DNA of 64,000 nt from Bacteroidetes oral taxon 274 str. F0058 (GTDB lineage Bacteria; Bacteroidota; Bacteroidia; Bacteroidales; Paludibacteraceae), in contig GG774890.1 in assembly GCA_000163695.1 (NCBI GenBank), forward strand, positions 130,347-194,346. The letters are read 5' to 3'. Positions within the stretch are counted from its first letter, which is position 1. Each line of letters opens with the position of its first letter. Positions 16,403-24,700 of this stretch are shown here, in pieces. Position numbers and translations under genes: made by a program. The notes under the pieces were generated by a model that was not told the DNA's origin, did no database searches, and saw nothing but the letters and a program-made list of their open reading frames with translations.

Positions 16403-17406
16403 AAAAAATAATCTTGGTATCCTTGTTTATGATTTCAATACTCCAAACGATGGCACAAAATATTATTGACGTACATGCTCACATTATTCCACAGCCCTAT
16501 CTTAATACTCTTACACAGCATAAGGCTCTATTAGAGGAGGGTTTCCCTCTCCCTAAATGGAGTCTTGAGGACCAGATAAAATGGATGGATGAGGCTGGAG
16601 TGAAAAAGGCTGTGCTTACATTGGTCGCTCCGCAGCCTTATTTCGGAGACACAAAGGAAAGTCAACGGATTGTACGAGAAACTAATGAGGAGTCTGCACG
16701 TATCAAACGTGAATATAAGGATCGCTTCCTCTGGTGTGCAACCTTACCACTACCTGATGTGAATGCAGCTATCGAAGAGGCTAAATATGCTCTTGATACA
16801 TTGCAGGCGGATGGGGTTAAGTTGGCAACAAACGTACGTGGACAATATTTAGGCGCACCAGAACTGGATACGTTGATGGCTGTTCTTAATGATAGACATG
16901 CCGTCGTAATTCTTCATCCACATAAGCCACAGCCTATGAACGAACAAGTTATGGCGCAAACTCCATTGGCTATGCAGGAGTATCTATCAGAAACGACTCG
17001 GACGATTGCCAATATGATTACACGTAATGTGATGGCACGTTATCCGAATATCAAGTTTGTAGTCCCACATTGTGGGGCGTATTTGCCTATTGCAATACCT
17101 CGTATGAAATCATTGACACCCGTCATGAAACAAGCGAAACTTATTGATGAAATTGACTGGGAGAGCAATCTTGCTTCGCTTTACTACGATTTGGCTGGTT
17201 CACATTCCCCTGAGGCTATCCGGCAATTACTTACTATAACAACTCCTTCGCACTTGCTCTATGGCTCGGATTATCCTTATATTGCTCCGAAAGTGCTTAT
17301 TGGTAGTTTAAATCGTATGAAGGAGTATCTTACAAAAGAGCCAGACCTTGCGCAATATAAAGATATGATTTTATGGAAGAATGCTCAATCTCTTTTCAAA
17401 AAGTGA
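16399..17406 (+). CDS. Exported amidohydrolase
   Basis: A 335-residue metal-dependent amidohydrolase of the 2-amino-3-carboxymuconate semialdehyde decarboxylase-like group. It has a signal peptide (MKKIILVSLFMISILQTMAQ) and the first metal motif IIDVHAHIIPQ. Other metal sites are HPHKPQ, the histidine of VVPHCGAYLP and the aspartate of LLYGSDYPY. The start at 16399 overlaps the flavodoxin stop as ATGA and puts the signal peptide at the N-terminus; an upstream ATG at 16387 adds four residues. Last gene of the cargo operon; the combination points to breakdown of an aromatic or carbonyl compound. Substrate unknown. Confidence 0.87.
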   Translation: MKKIILVSLFMISILQTMAQNIIDVHAHIIPQPYLNTLTQHKALLEEGFPLPKWSLEDQIKWMDEAGVKKAVLTLVAPQPYFGDTKESQRIVRETNEESARIKREYKDRFLWCATLPLPDVNAAIEEAKYALDTLQADGVKLATNVRGQYLGAPELDTLMAVLNDRHAVVILHPHKPQPMNEQVMAQTPLAMQEYLSETTRTIANMITRNVMARYPNIKFVVPHCGAYLPIAIPRMKSLTPVMKQAKLIDEIDWESNLASLYYDLAGSHSPEAIRQLLTITTPSHLLYGSDYPYIAPKVLIGSLNRMKEYLTKEPDLAQYKDMILWKNAQSLFKK

Positions 17407-18280
17407 TAAGAAGAATTCTGTTTCAAGTTTACTGTGGATAAGCCTCTAACAGTTCATTTGAATGCAATACTTGTCATTCTTAATAGTATAGGTGTATTGT
17501 CTTTTGACATTCTTTCTTTATAGGGTTGCTTAAGGTTTTGCCTATTAACTCAAATCGGGAGGCCTCTGCAAAACCTACCATTCTCTCAAATTCCCCCATA
17601 TACTCTTAGAAAAAATATTTTTAACTAAAAGATGCCGTTGGGGTTATTTTTGAGTTATCGCTGTCCGGTAAACCATTTTCTATATATAAACCCAAATCGG
17701 TCATTAGAGATCTTGGGGGACAAAGTGTTATGAATTACTATCTGTTATTGAAGAAAATATATTACTTTACGCATTATAATTGCTTTATATCTTGTGTTTT
17801 CTGACAAAATGAAAGCGAGATTTTTCTAATGACCGATTTGAGATAAAAGTTAGGGGCTAAAATCCTCAATCGGATTTCACCCTTTTTATTACTTTTGTTT
17901 CCAATACAAAACTTCAATAACATGAGCAAAAGTACACATTTTAGCAGACAACTAGTCTTGCACGTGTTCACAGCACAGGTAAGAATAACAGATTGTAAAT
18001 ATAAAATTATTAAAGGAATGACAGGCACAATGTCTATACTTGTAAGCAACGAAAGTGTGTTGCAAAGGATACTTCAGCGGATAACAAGCTTGTATATAAC
18101 TTCCTTTTTAATCATAATAAGGCCGTGAAAGAAGAAAGGCAAATGTAGTTACTGCGTAGTATAATTATTTTGAACACCCAACTACACGTTAATCCTTTTT
18201 CTTTCAACGCTTTATCCTTTATTGTAGTTATGTAGTAAGATATAATCAGTGAAAGAAAAAGGAAAGATAAGAAATAATCA
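17407..18280. other. 874-bp non-coding stretch of the element
   Basis: No gene is recognisable. It contains the 16-bp inverted repeat listed separately, scattered copies of CTCAAATCGG-like sequence (17552, 17831 inverted), and pairs of GTGAAAGAA-type motifs at about 18125 and 18250 upstream of the minus-strand integrase region. Confidence 0.5.
17693..17840. repeat. MITE-like 148-bp unit with perfect 16-bp terminal inverted repeats
   Basis: CAAATCGGTCATTAGA (17693-17708) is matched exactly in inverted form at 17825-17840, with 116 bp between and no coding sequence. This could be a miniature inverted-repeat transposable element or the remnant of an IS. No clear target duplication flanks it. 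Confidence 0.5.
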
Positions 18281-18697
18281 TTAGTTATTCGTGTTACCGA
18301 GCAGAAATATCGGTGTTATCACGGATGCAGATTTCTGCAACCTCTCACAGAGATACTTCCTGAACAAATGCGCTTCTGTGCTGTCCAACTGAAAAGACAT
18401 GGCAATGATGACAGGAAGCGGATAGAGCGGAGCATAACCTTTTAGTTGTTCGTTTGCATAAATATCTTCCTCACCTGCAACCCTCTCATCGGGATACAGG
18501 TCGGAGGATTTTATTATCGTTTGCAGCCTATGGTTGAGTTTCTTCCATGTTACCCCGAAGAACCTCACAAGTTCACTCTCTGTCATGGCTATCTCTCCGT
18601 TTCCCTTGCGAATGACCTGCATATTGTAGCCCCAATCAAAATAGCTACGATGATTCTCCGTGCTAGTCATTGTCCTTTGTTTATAGTTCGTATTCAT
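18281..18697 (-). CDS. Hypothetical protein co-encoded with the integrase
   Basis: A 138-residue protein of unknown function. It starts MNTNYKQRTMTSTENHRSYF and has a middle helical region (MTESELVRFFGVTWKKLNHR) resembling a helix-turn-helix, and a C-terminal HLFRKYLCERLQKSASVITP segment. It overlaps the upstream integrase gene by 4 bp (ATGA), so it is translated from the same message. Position next to the integrase suggests an accessory role in recombination or its control. I do not recognise the family with certainty. Confidence 0.65.
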   Translation of the reverse strand: MNTNYKQRTMTSTENHRSYFDWGYNMQVIRKGNGEIAMTESELVRFFGVTWKKLNHRLQTIIKSSDLYPDERVAGEEDIYANEQLKGYAPLYPLPVIIAMSFQLDSTEAHLFRKYLCERLQKSASVITPIFLLGNTNN

Positions 18698-19989
18698 GCC
18701 GTTTCTTCCATTTTACAGATTACAATATCCGAAGATTCACAAGCCTCTCTCTCCATAGTTTCTTTATCCTTTGCCGATTGTTTGGCTATAAGCCTGTCCA
18801 TATCCTTTGAAATCTTGTTGTCCGTTACCTGCGCATAAATCTGCGTGCTTGATATGGAGGCATGCCCCATCATCTTGGCTATGCTCTCAATAGGTATTCC
18901 TGCGCTTAGGCTCATCGTACCGAAGGTATGCCTTGCAACATGGTACGACAGTCTCTGTCTGATACCGCAAGCCTTACCCACGATGCTCAGGTTCTTGCCC
19001 ATCACGCTACGGCTGCAATGAGGTTGAAAGACAAGGCTGTCGCCTTTTTCTTTCACCGCCTGCTGTTCTTCGTTTCCTGCCAGCTCTTTCCTATAATAGT
19101 TGATGATAGCTTCCGCTATGGGATGTAACGGCACGACAAACTCAACCTTTGTCTTCTGACGCTCCTTGCGGATATACCTCTGTCCGTCCGCTGCCGTTTG
19201 GATATGCCTGTATTCCAAATTTTCCATATCAGCGATAGCCATACCTGTGAAGCATGAAAAGACAAACATCAGCCGTGCCAACTCTGCTTCCCTGTCGTTC
19301 ATCCTCATTGCCATAAGTTTCATTACATCGCCCTTTTGTAGAAAGCGTATCTTCTTTTCCTCCTTCTCATACTCGGCGTTCTCAAAGGGATTGCAGCGGA
19401 TAATCCTGCTGCTCACTGCACGAAACATCAGTCGGCTCAGCCAACAGAGATTGGTATTGACAGTCGATGCTTTCAGCCCACGCTTTTTCAGGAAGAAACG
19501 GTATTCCTCGAACAAACTCTCCGTAATGGTGGAAATGGGTATGTCCTGCAATCCTTTATCTTTGACAAACTCACGGAGATTTCTATCAGAATAGTAAAGG
19601 TTCAGATAAGTCCCCTCTGCCCTTAATCTGCCCACACTTTCCTTGACTGCTTGCAGTTCCGCCTTGCTCATTGCAAGGAGCGTGGTGGGGTTAGTGGCAA
19701 TGCCTTGCAAACTGTTCTTGATAAGTTCCACACTTACCACTCCTTCCCTCGTCAGTATGTCCCGATAGGTTTTCTCTACCAATTCCCTGAACTCGCTGAT
19801 TCTTTGATTGGTCTTCCTGTCAGTCGTCAACCCCTGTTTGCTGTTCCACCCGGAGGGATTGCACTCTTCACCTGTGGTAATGGCGGTGCTCTTTCCGTCG
19901 ATGGTGATACGGCAGAGAATGGCGGTATTGCCGTCTGCCTTTGTTTTCTGTCTGTTGATATAGAATAGAGTCTTGAATGTACTTCTCAT
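18694..19989 (-). CDS. Tyrosine-type site-specific integrase 1
   Basis: A 431-residue Bacteroidetes phage-integrase-family recombinase. N-terminal arm-binding domain (STFKTLFYINRQKTKADGNT), SAM-like core-binding domain (about 110-210), catalytic domain with SYHVARHTFGTM (HxxR), MMGHASISSTQIYAQV and the nucleophile tyrosine in QIYAQV. Box I reads CFTGMAIADMENLEY and lacks the usual first arginine, as in IntDOT-like enzymes. It is downstream of a second integrase, with 28 bp between. Confidence 0.93.
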   Translation of the reverse strand: MRSTFKTLFYINRQKTKADGNTAILCRITIDGKSTAITTGEECNPSGWNSKQGLTTDRKTNQRISEFRELVEKTYRDILTREGVVSVELIKNSLQGIATNPTTLLAMSKAELQAVKESVGRLRAEGTYLNLYYSDRNLREFVKDKGLQDIPISTITESLFEEYRFFLKKRGLKASTVNTNLCWLSRLMFRAVSSRIIRCNPFENAEYEKEEKKIRFLQKGDVMKLMAMRMNDREAELARLMFVFSCFTGMAIADMENLEYRHIQTAADGQRYIRKERQKTKVEFVVPLHPIAEAIINYYRKELAGNEEQQAVKEKGDSLVFQPHCSRSVMGKNLSIVGKACGIRQRLSYHVARHTFGTMSLSAGIPIESIAKMMGHASISSTQIYAQVTDNKISKDMDRLIAKQSAKDKETMEREACESSDIVICKMEETA

Positions 19990-20017
19990 AATGATTTTAG
20001 TTTTAATATGTCTATTG

Positions 20018-21247
20018 CTAAATATTCATCTGCATATCCTCCGTGAAAGAAATGAAACAATTAAATTCCTCAAAGAGTTTTTGGGGTGTAACCTTTGCAT
20101 AACGTTCGGTCATACTTACGTTGCTATGTCCGAGCATCTTGCTCACTGTTTCTATTGGCACTCCTTGCTCAAGCGTGATAAGCGTGGCAAAGGTGTGTCT
20201 TGCCGTATGTGTGGTAAAGGGAAATGGGATATCAGCACGAAGTCGCAGGGCTTTCAAATATGATTGGTAAGTAGCATATCCCATGAAAGGGAGCAATGTT
20301 TCCCTTCCATCGCTGTGGAGCTTCTCCATCAGCCTTATGGCTTGGGGCAGCAGTTTGATACGGCATAGTACACCTGTCTTGTGGCGGTTGAACTTCAGCC
20401 AAAGGCTACCCCCGTCATCACGGAAAAGATGCTTCTTGCCAAGTCCCATCAAATCACAATAAGCAGCACCTGTATAACAGGCAAAGAGGAAAATATCCCT
20501 TGCCGTTTCCATATCCTCCTCCAAGTCCTCAAAGTTGAGAGCCTTCAATTTGTCTAATGCTTCCTTGTCCAATGCTTTGGGCAGTCTCTTGTCGCCCTTG
20601 CTGATTTTGGCTTTGTCAAATAGAAGTACATCTGTCAATCCTTCACGGTAAGCCAACCTGCATACCGTCTTCAAATGGATGGCTATATTATAGAATGTAC
20701 TTTCTTGAAAACCACACTCACCTAAGAAATACTGCCCAAACTCATGAATGAAGTTCTCTGTGAGCTGTGAGAAAGCTAAGTCAGAGACCTTGTATTTCTT
20801 TTGAATAAACTTCTGCAAATGGATTCTGGTGGAGTGGTAGCCGTGTATGGCTTCTTTCTTGATGTCTATACCAACATGGCTTTCCTTCTCCTTAATAAGC
20901 ATGTCCAGCCTTTCGACAAGCATGCATCGTGTCTGTACGCTCCCTTGGAACAGCTCTTTTACATCGGCTGCATCAAATGGGCAACCTTTGGATAGCAGAG
21001 ATTGATAAGCCGACTGAACAGACAACAGCAGATTTTCCAATTTACCGTTTATCTCCACCGCCTCACGACTCTTTCCGTCCATTCTACTTTCACGGGGATT
21101 CCACAATTCGGGGTTGCAGGATAGTTTACAACTGAACTGCGCAACATTCCTTCCAAGTGTGATGCGTCCCATAATAGGAGCCTTGCCCGACTTGTCAAGA
21201 CCGCTCTTTTTTAGGTAGAGCAACACCTTCATTTTCTCTTGTTTCAT
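20018..21247 (-). CDS. Tyrosine-type site-specific integrase 2
   Basis: A 409-residue relative of integrase 1. It begins MKQEKMKVLLYLKKSGLDKS, with arm-binding and core-binding domains and a catalytic domain. Conserved features are CYTGAAYCDLMGLGKKHL (box I, arginine replaced), TTHTARHTFATL, MLGHSNVSMTERYAKV and the nucleophile tyrosine in ERYAKV. It is nearest the right end, 289 bp from the insertion repeat, and its -7 box (TAACTTTG, minus, 21267-21274) overlaps a GTTACC box. It is the best candidate for the recombinase that moves the element; the pair may act together. Confidence 0.93.
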   Translation of the reverse strand: MKQEKMKVLLYLKKSGLDKSGKAPIMGRITLGRNVAQFSCKLSCNPELWNPRESRMDGKSREAVEINGKLENLLLSVQSAYQSLLSKGCPFDAADVKELFQGSVQTRCMLVERLDMLIKEKESHVGIDIKKEAIHGYHSTRIHLQKFIQKKYKVSDLAFSQLTENFIHEFGQYFLGECGFQESTFYNIAIHLKTVCRLAYREGLTDVLLFDKAKISKGDKRLPKALDKEALDKLKALNFEDLEEDMETARDIFLFACYTGAAYCDLMGLGKKHLFRDDGGSLWLKFNRHKTGVLCRIKLLPQAIRLMEKLHSDGRETLLPFMGYATYQSYLKALRLRADIPFPFTTHTARHTFATLITLEQGVPIETVSKMLGHSNVSMTERYAKVTPQKLFEEFNCFISFTEDMQMNI

Positions 21248-21270
21248 ACGCTTTAATTTTTATGGGCAAA

Positions 21271-21410
21271 GTTACCCGAATTAAAGCGTTCCTCACTTAT
21301 GCAGAAAACTGCCGACCGCTGCAACAGCCACACGAGCGAAAATAATTCAGTTACCGAACATTACTCCATCGTTACCTATGACGAAATCGGGTAACGTTTT
21401 GGTAACTGAA
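21271..21410. promoter_or_regulatory. Right-end cluster of GTTACC/GGTAAC boxes, nested inverted repeats
   Basis: TTCAGTTACC (21346-21355) is inverted at 21401-21410. Inside it GTTACC (21371-21376) is inverted at 21390-21395. A fifth box at 21271 overlaps the -7 region of integrase 2. The same box occurs at the left end, so these are probably integrase arm sites that may also autoregulate the integrase. Confidence 0.55.
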
Positions 21411-21535
21411 CTTCTGCCTAAATCTGCATATTCCTACTCTTTACGAACTGTGCAGTATTATGCAAATTACTCCGTTTCCTGCTCATTATCAGTCAGTTTA
21501 CACCAACTTCGATTTTTCTTCCTTTTCAAGGATTA

Positions 21536-21541
21536 GTTGCA
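21536..21541 (+). repeat. Right copy of 6-bp insertion repeat (GTTGCA)
   Basis: Direct repeat of 6774-6779. In cas1 it encodes the Cys-Asn that also begins the 3' part. Immediately beyond it, element sequence gives a TAA stop at 21533-21535. Confidence 0.85.
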
Positions 21542-21781
21542 AGTGATTAAAGCACAATTGTTTGCCAAGAGTTTTTCGATTACTCCGTGTGTTATGGTAA
21601 TCTGCTTATTGTCAAGTATAACGATGCCGATATCTTCTATCGGAATAGTTCTGACCGCCTCTGCCTTGAAGGTATCCGGTAGCGAATCGTTTTTGACTAC
21701 CTCAGGCAGTTGTATCACCAACTGTTCTTTCTTCAACGACAGATATGTCGGACTACCAAAATATAAAGTACGTTTAATCAT
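21536..21781 (-). pseudogene. cas1: Cas1 (type II-C), 5' part before element insertion
   Basis: Encodes the first 82 residues of type II Cas1: MIKRTLYFGSPTYLSLKKEQ, VRTIPIEDIGIVILDNKQIT and EKLLANNCALITCN. This is the N-terminal beta-sandwich that forms the Cas1 dimer. It ends in a TAA supplied by the element 3 bp after the shared GTTGCA. Joined to 6773-6084 the gene would encode about 311 residues, the normal length for a type II Cas1, with no lost or changed codon. It starts 10 bp after the cas9 stop, as expected for the cas9-cas1-cas2 operon. Confidence 0.95.
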
Positions 21782-21791
21782 AGCTTGATTA

Positions 21792-24700
21792 TCAATATTC
21801 TCCTATATGCACAATGTCTCCTAAATGATTGATTCGGACTTTAATAATATCTGTAATGCCATTGAGACCTAATTGAGACTTATATGTGACTCCATTTAAT
21901 GCATTATGAGTCTCTACACTGGTTTCTAAGTGATGTCTAAAGAAATAATTCTTTGTAGATATTTTTTGTACTCTAAATAAATTAGGACTTATAAGTTTTT
22001 TATTTTTAGGGTCTAACAAATCTATCTCTTGTGGGTCGAAACCTGTTTCTTTGTTGGGAAACACAAACATTTCGTTTTGTTTCATCGTGAACAAAAATTG
22101 CCAACCCAAATGTTGGTTATAGGTTTTATCGACGGTAGGTAATCCCTGGTTTGCTCTGGTAACAGCCTCGAAGAATGATACTGCTTTTTCTTGTAAATTT
22201 CCGTTCTCGTCGCGATAAATGGCTATATGGTGATTGTTGCCTGTGCTGACATAGTCGACGGGGATAGGTTTGCCTGTGTCGTCGAAAATTTCATTGCCTA
22301 AATGATCTTTTTTGGTATGTAGCGGTTCGGCATTACTTACTCCACTTATAGTAACTCGCTTGATGGCAATGCCTTTTTCTTTGTTGAGCCAAATCGGGTT
22401 TTGCTCCAAGTCGGTGAAGGCTCTTTTGGCATCTCCATCGAAACTTTTGAGTCGGTCTTTTAGGATTCTCTTGATTCCTTCGTCTAGAACCTTATCGATA
22501 GATTTTTCGTCCTTGAAATTGTCGGGTGTAATATCTTTTCTGATAGAGAAATCTGTTTCTAACCAAACCAACTTCACCTTTTCGGGCAGTTGCTGTGTCT
22601 GTGTCTCGTCTAAATATATTGGGCTCTTTGCCAATGCGTTTTTGCCTGTAAAAGCTTTTTTAGGGTCTCCTCCGTTTTCTTCCAATCGTTTGGTTAATAG
22701 TCTTTTGTATAAAGGATTTGCTACTCTTTCGATGGTCTGTAAATCAAATTTAGAGCCTATTTTTTCTTCTTTCTGTACGTAACGTCGGTATTTGCCATAA
22801 ACCGTTTCTTTATGCAATTGTCCGCGAGGAGAGAGGGTTTCCTGCTGTTTTTTGCTTCCTGCAATCTTATTTGTTGCCCTTGTAACTACCTTATTTTTTG
22901 TTTTATGAGAAATCAGAATCGACTCTAAATGTTCTTTTGCCACTTGGCGGAAATTTGGTATAGGAGTTTTGAAAACCCGTCTATCCTTACCGTCCTTATC
23001 GGTCGTTTTCTCGGTTTCTAATTGTTGAATACCCATAATATTGCTATACTCTTTGTGTTTCTCGTCTTTGCGGGCATTTAGAAAATTAAGGTATTGAATA
23101 TGGCTGTGTTTGGTGAAAGCTACTGTTAGGGCGTCCATTGCGTGGTGGCGATGGTCGTTACGTTTTGTCCAGTCGGTTATGACTTCCACTGTTTGTCCAT
23201 TTTTGCGTTCCTGTATTTCGGTTAGTCCCAATACTTTATATTTTGGCAGATTCAACTCTCTCATTACGTTTACCAACTCCCAATCATCGCGTAGACGGTC
23301 GGTAATGCTGCCTGTGGTCGATACTACGTGACGAGTGATTTGCAAAAGCATTTCTTTGGCTTTTTTTGCAATATACTGTGTTTCTCGCAAATCTCTTTCT
23401 ATGAATCCATCGCCGATTTCGGATTCTTTTTTGAGTAAATTACGGTATTTTGCCTTTGTAATAAATTTATTCGTATACAAGTTTTCTACACGATTGAGAT
23501 ACTCGTCCAATTGTGTTTTTCCCAGTCCTTCGATATAATCGTATGCTGTTCTTTCTCCTTTATTCAGATTGTCTTGTCTGTAGCATATAGTCTTGTTCGA
23601 AAAACTATCATTGAATAGTCTTGATTTTGGTATAATATGCTCGATGTCAATTTCTTTGCTGAATAATTTTTCTCTCGGTATGTAAGTGTTGGTATATAGG
23701 TCTTTGTATCCGTTATCTTTCAGTTCTTCGTACAAGCGATAACGAGTAATATCGTTTTTAGTGGGGTATGGTAGACCAAATTCTGATTTTAATATTGTTA
23801 TGATTTTTTCATTGCGGTCTTTACCTTCTCTTACTTTTGAGTCGAGCTCTCGGCGTTCTTCGGCATTCTTTTTCAGCTCACGAGCCAATTCTATGTGAAT
23901 TTCGTCGAACTTGAAATATTTTACGATATTACCTTTTTCGTCCTTTTCGCTGTGTTTTTCTATCAATTCATTTATCAGGTTAATCATCTGATTAAGAATC
24001 TTCTCTACTACGGGCTGACGCAGACTGTTTTTTTTCAGGACATCCAAAGTGTCTTTCAGAGTACGATTTTCGTTCTCTTCCTTGGAAATCGAGAGTTTTG
24101 AATGACGATAACCTGCCAATTCGCAAGCAGTACTAAATTTATTCTCTTTGATATACGGATAAATTGTTCGTATGGCTTTTGTAGACAGATTTCCGTAGTC
24201 GCTTAATAAAGAGACGTTTGCTAATGTTTTAGAATGTTCTCGCTTAAATCCGAACTTGTCTTCCAAGAGCCTGTATAGCAGTTCATTTCCGCTTTTTGAG
24301 TCATCGCCCTCGTAAGAGTACAACAAATGCCAAAGTCTGTAAGAGGCTTGTGCCTCAAATTGCTTTCTTTCCAATTCGGCGTCGAAATCCAATATTTTTG
24401 TATTGATACCCAATTCATTGAAAATATCGGAAATCATAGTTTTTATCTCCGAGGCAGATACTTTGATGTCGTCAAGATTTATATCGTCTTTGTCGGTTTT
24501 TACTTTCAGTAGTTTTTTTGCGTCATAACCCTCTGAATCGATAATTTTTAGATAAGCTTCGTATAATGCCTTGTTTGTTTTGTTACCTTCGAGAGTAGGG
24601 TAGTTCATTTCCCACTCCTTGGCAGAGTATCCAATAAGTTCCAAACAATAATCTGTTTTTAGATTACCTTTAAGATTCAATTCTTCGAAAAGTAATTCTT

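Larger units (their letters stand above)
6774..21541. mobile_element. Integrative mobilisable element inserted in type II cas1
   Basis: The borders are fixed by cas1 itself: coding sequence stops matching Cas1 at GTTGCA 6774-6779 and resumes at GTTGCA 21536-21541. One copy rejoins the gene in frame. The element encodes two tyrosine integrases at its right end, a Bacteroides-type relaxase and accessory mobilisation protein at its left end, DUF3408, a Toprim primase, a VapE/VirE-like helicase, two small HTH proteins and a redox cargo operon. No conjugation (tra) genes are present, so it depends on a helper for transfer. Both ends carry GTTACC/GGTAAC boxes that look like integrase arm sites. Confidence 0.93.

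Noticed and set aside
6774..21541. Terminal inverted repeats expected of a DDE transposon at the element borders
   Set aside because: Comparison of both borders shows no inverted repeats, only the 6-bp direct repeat, which fits tyrosine integrase insertion instead.
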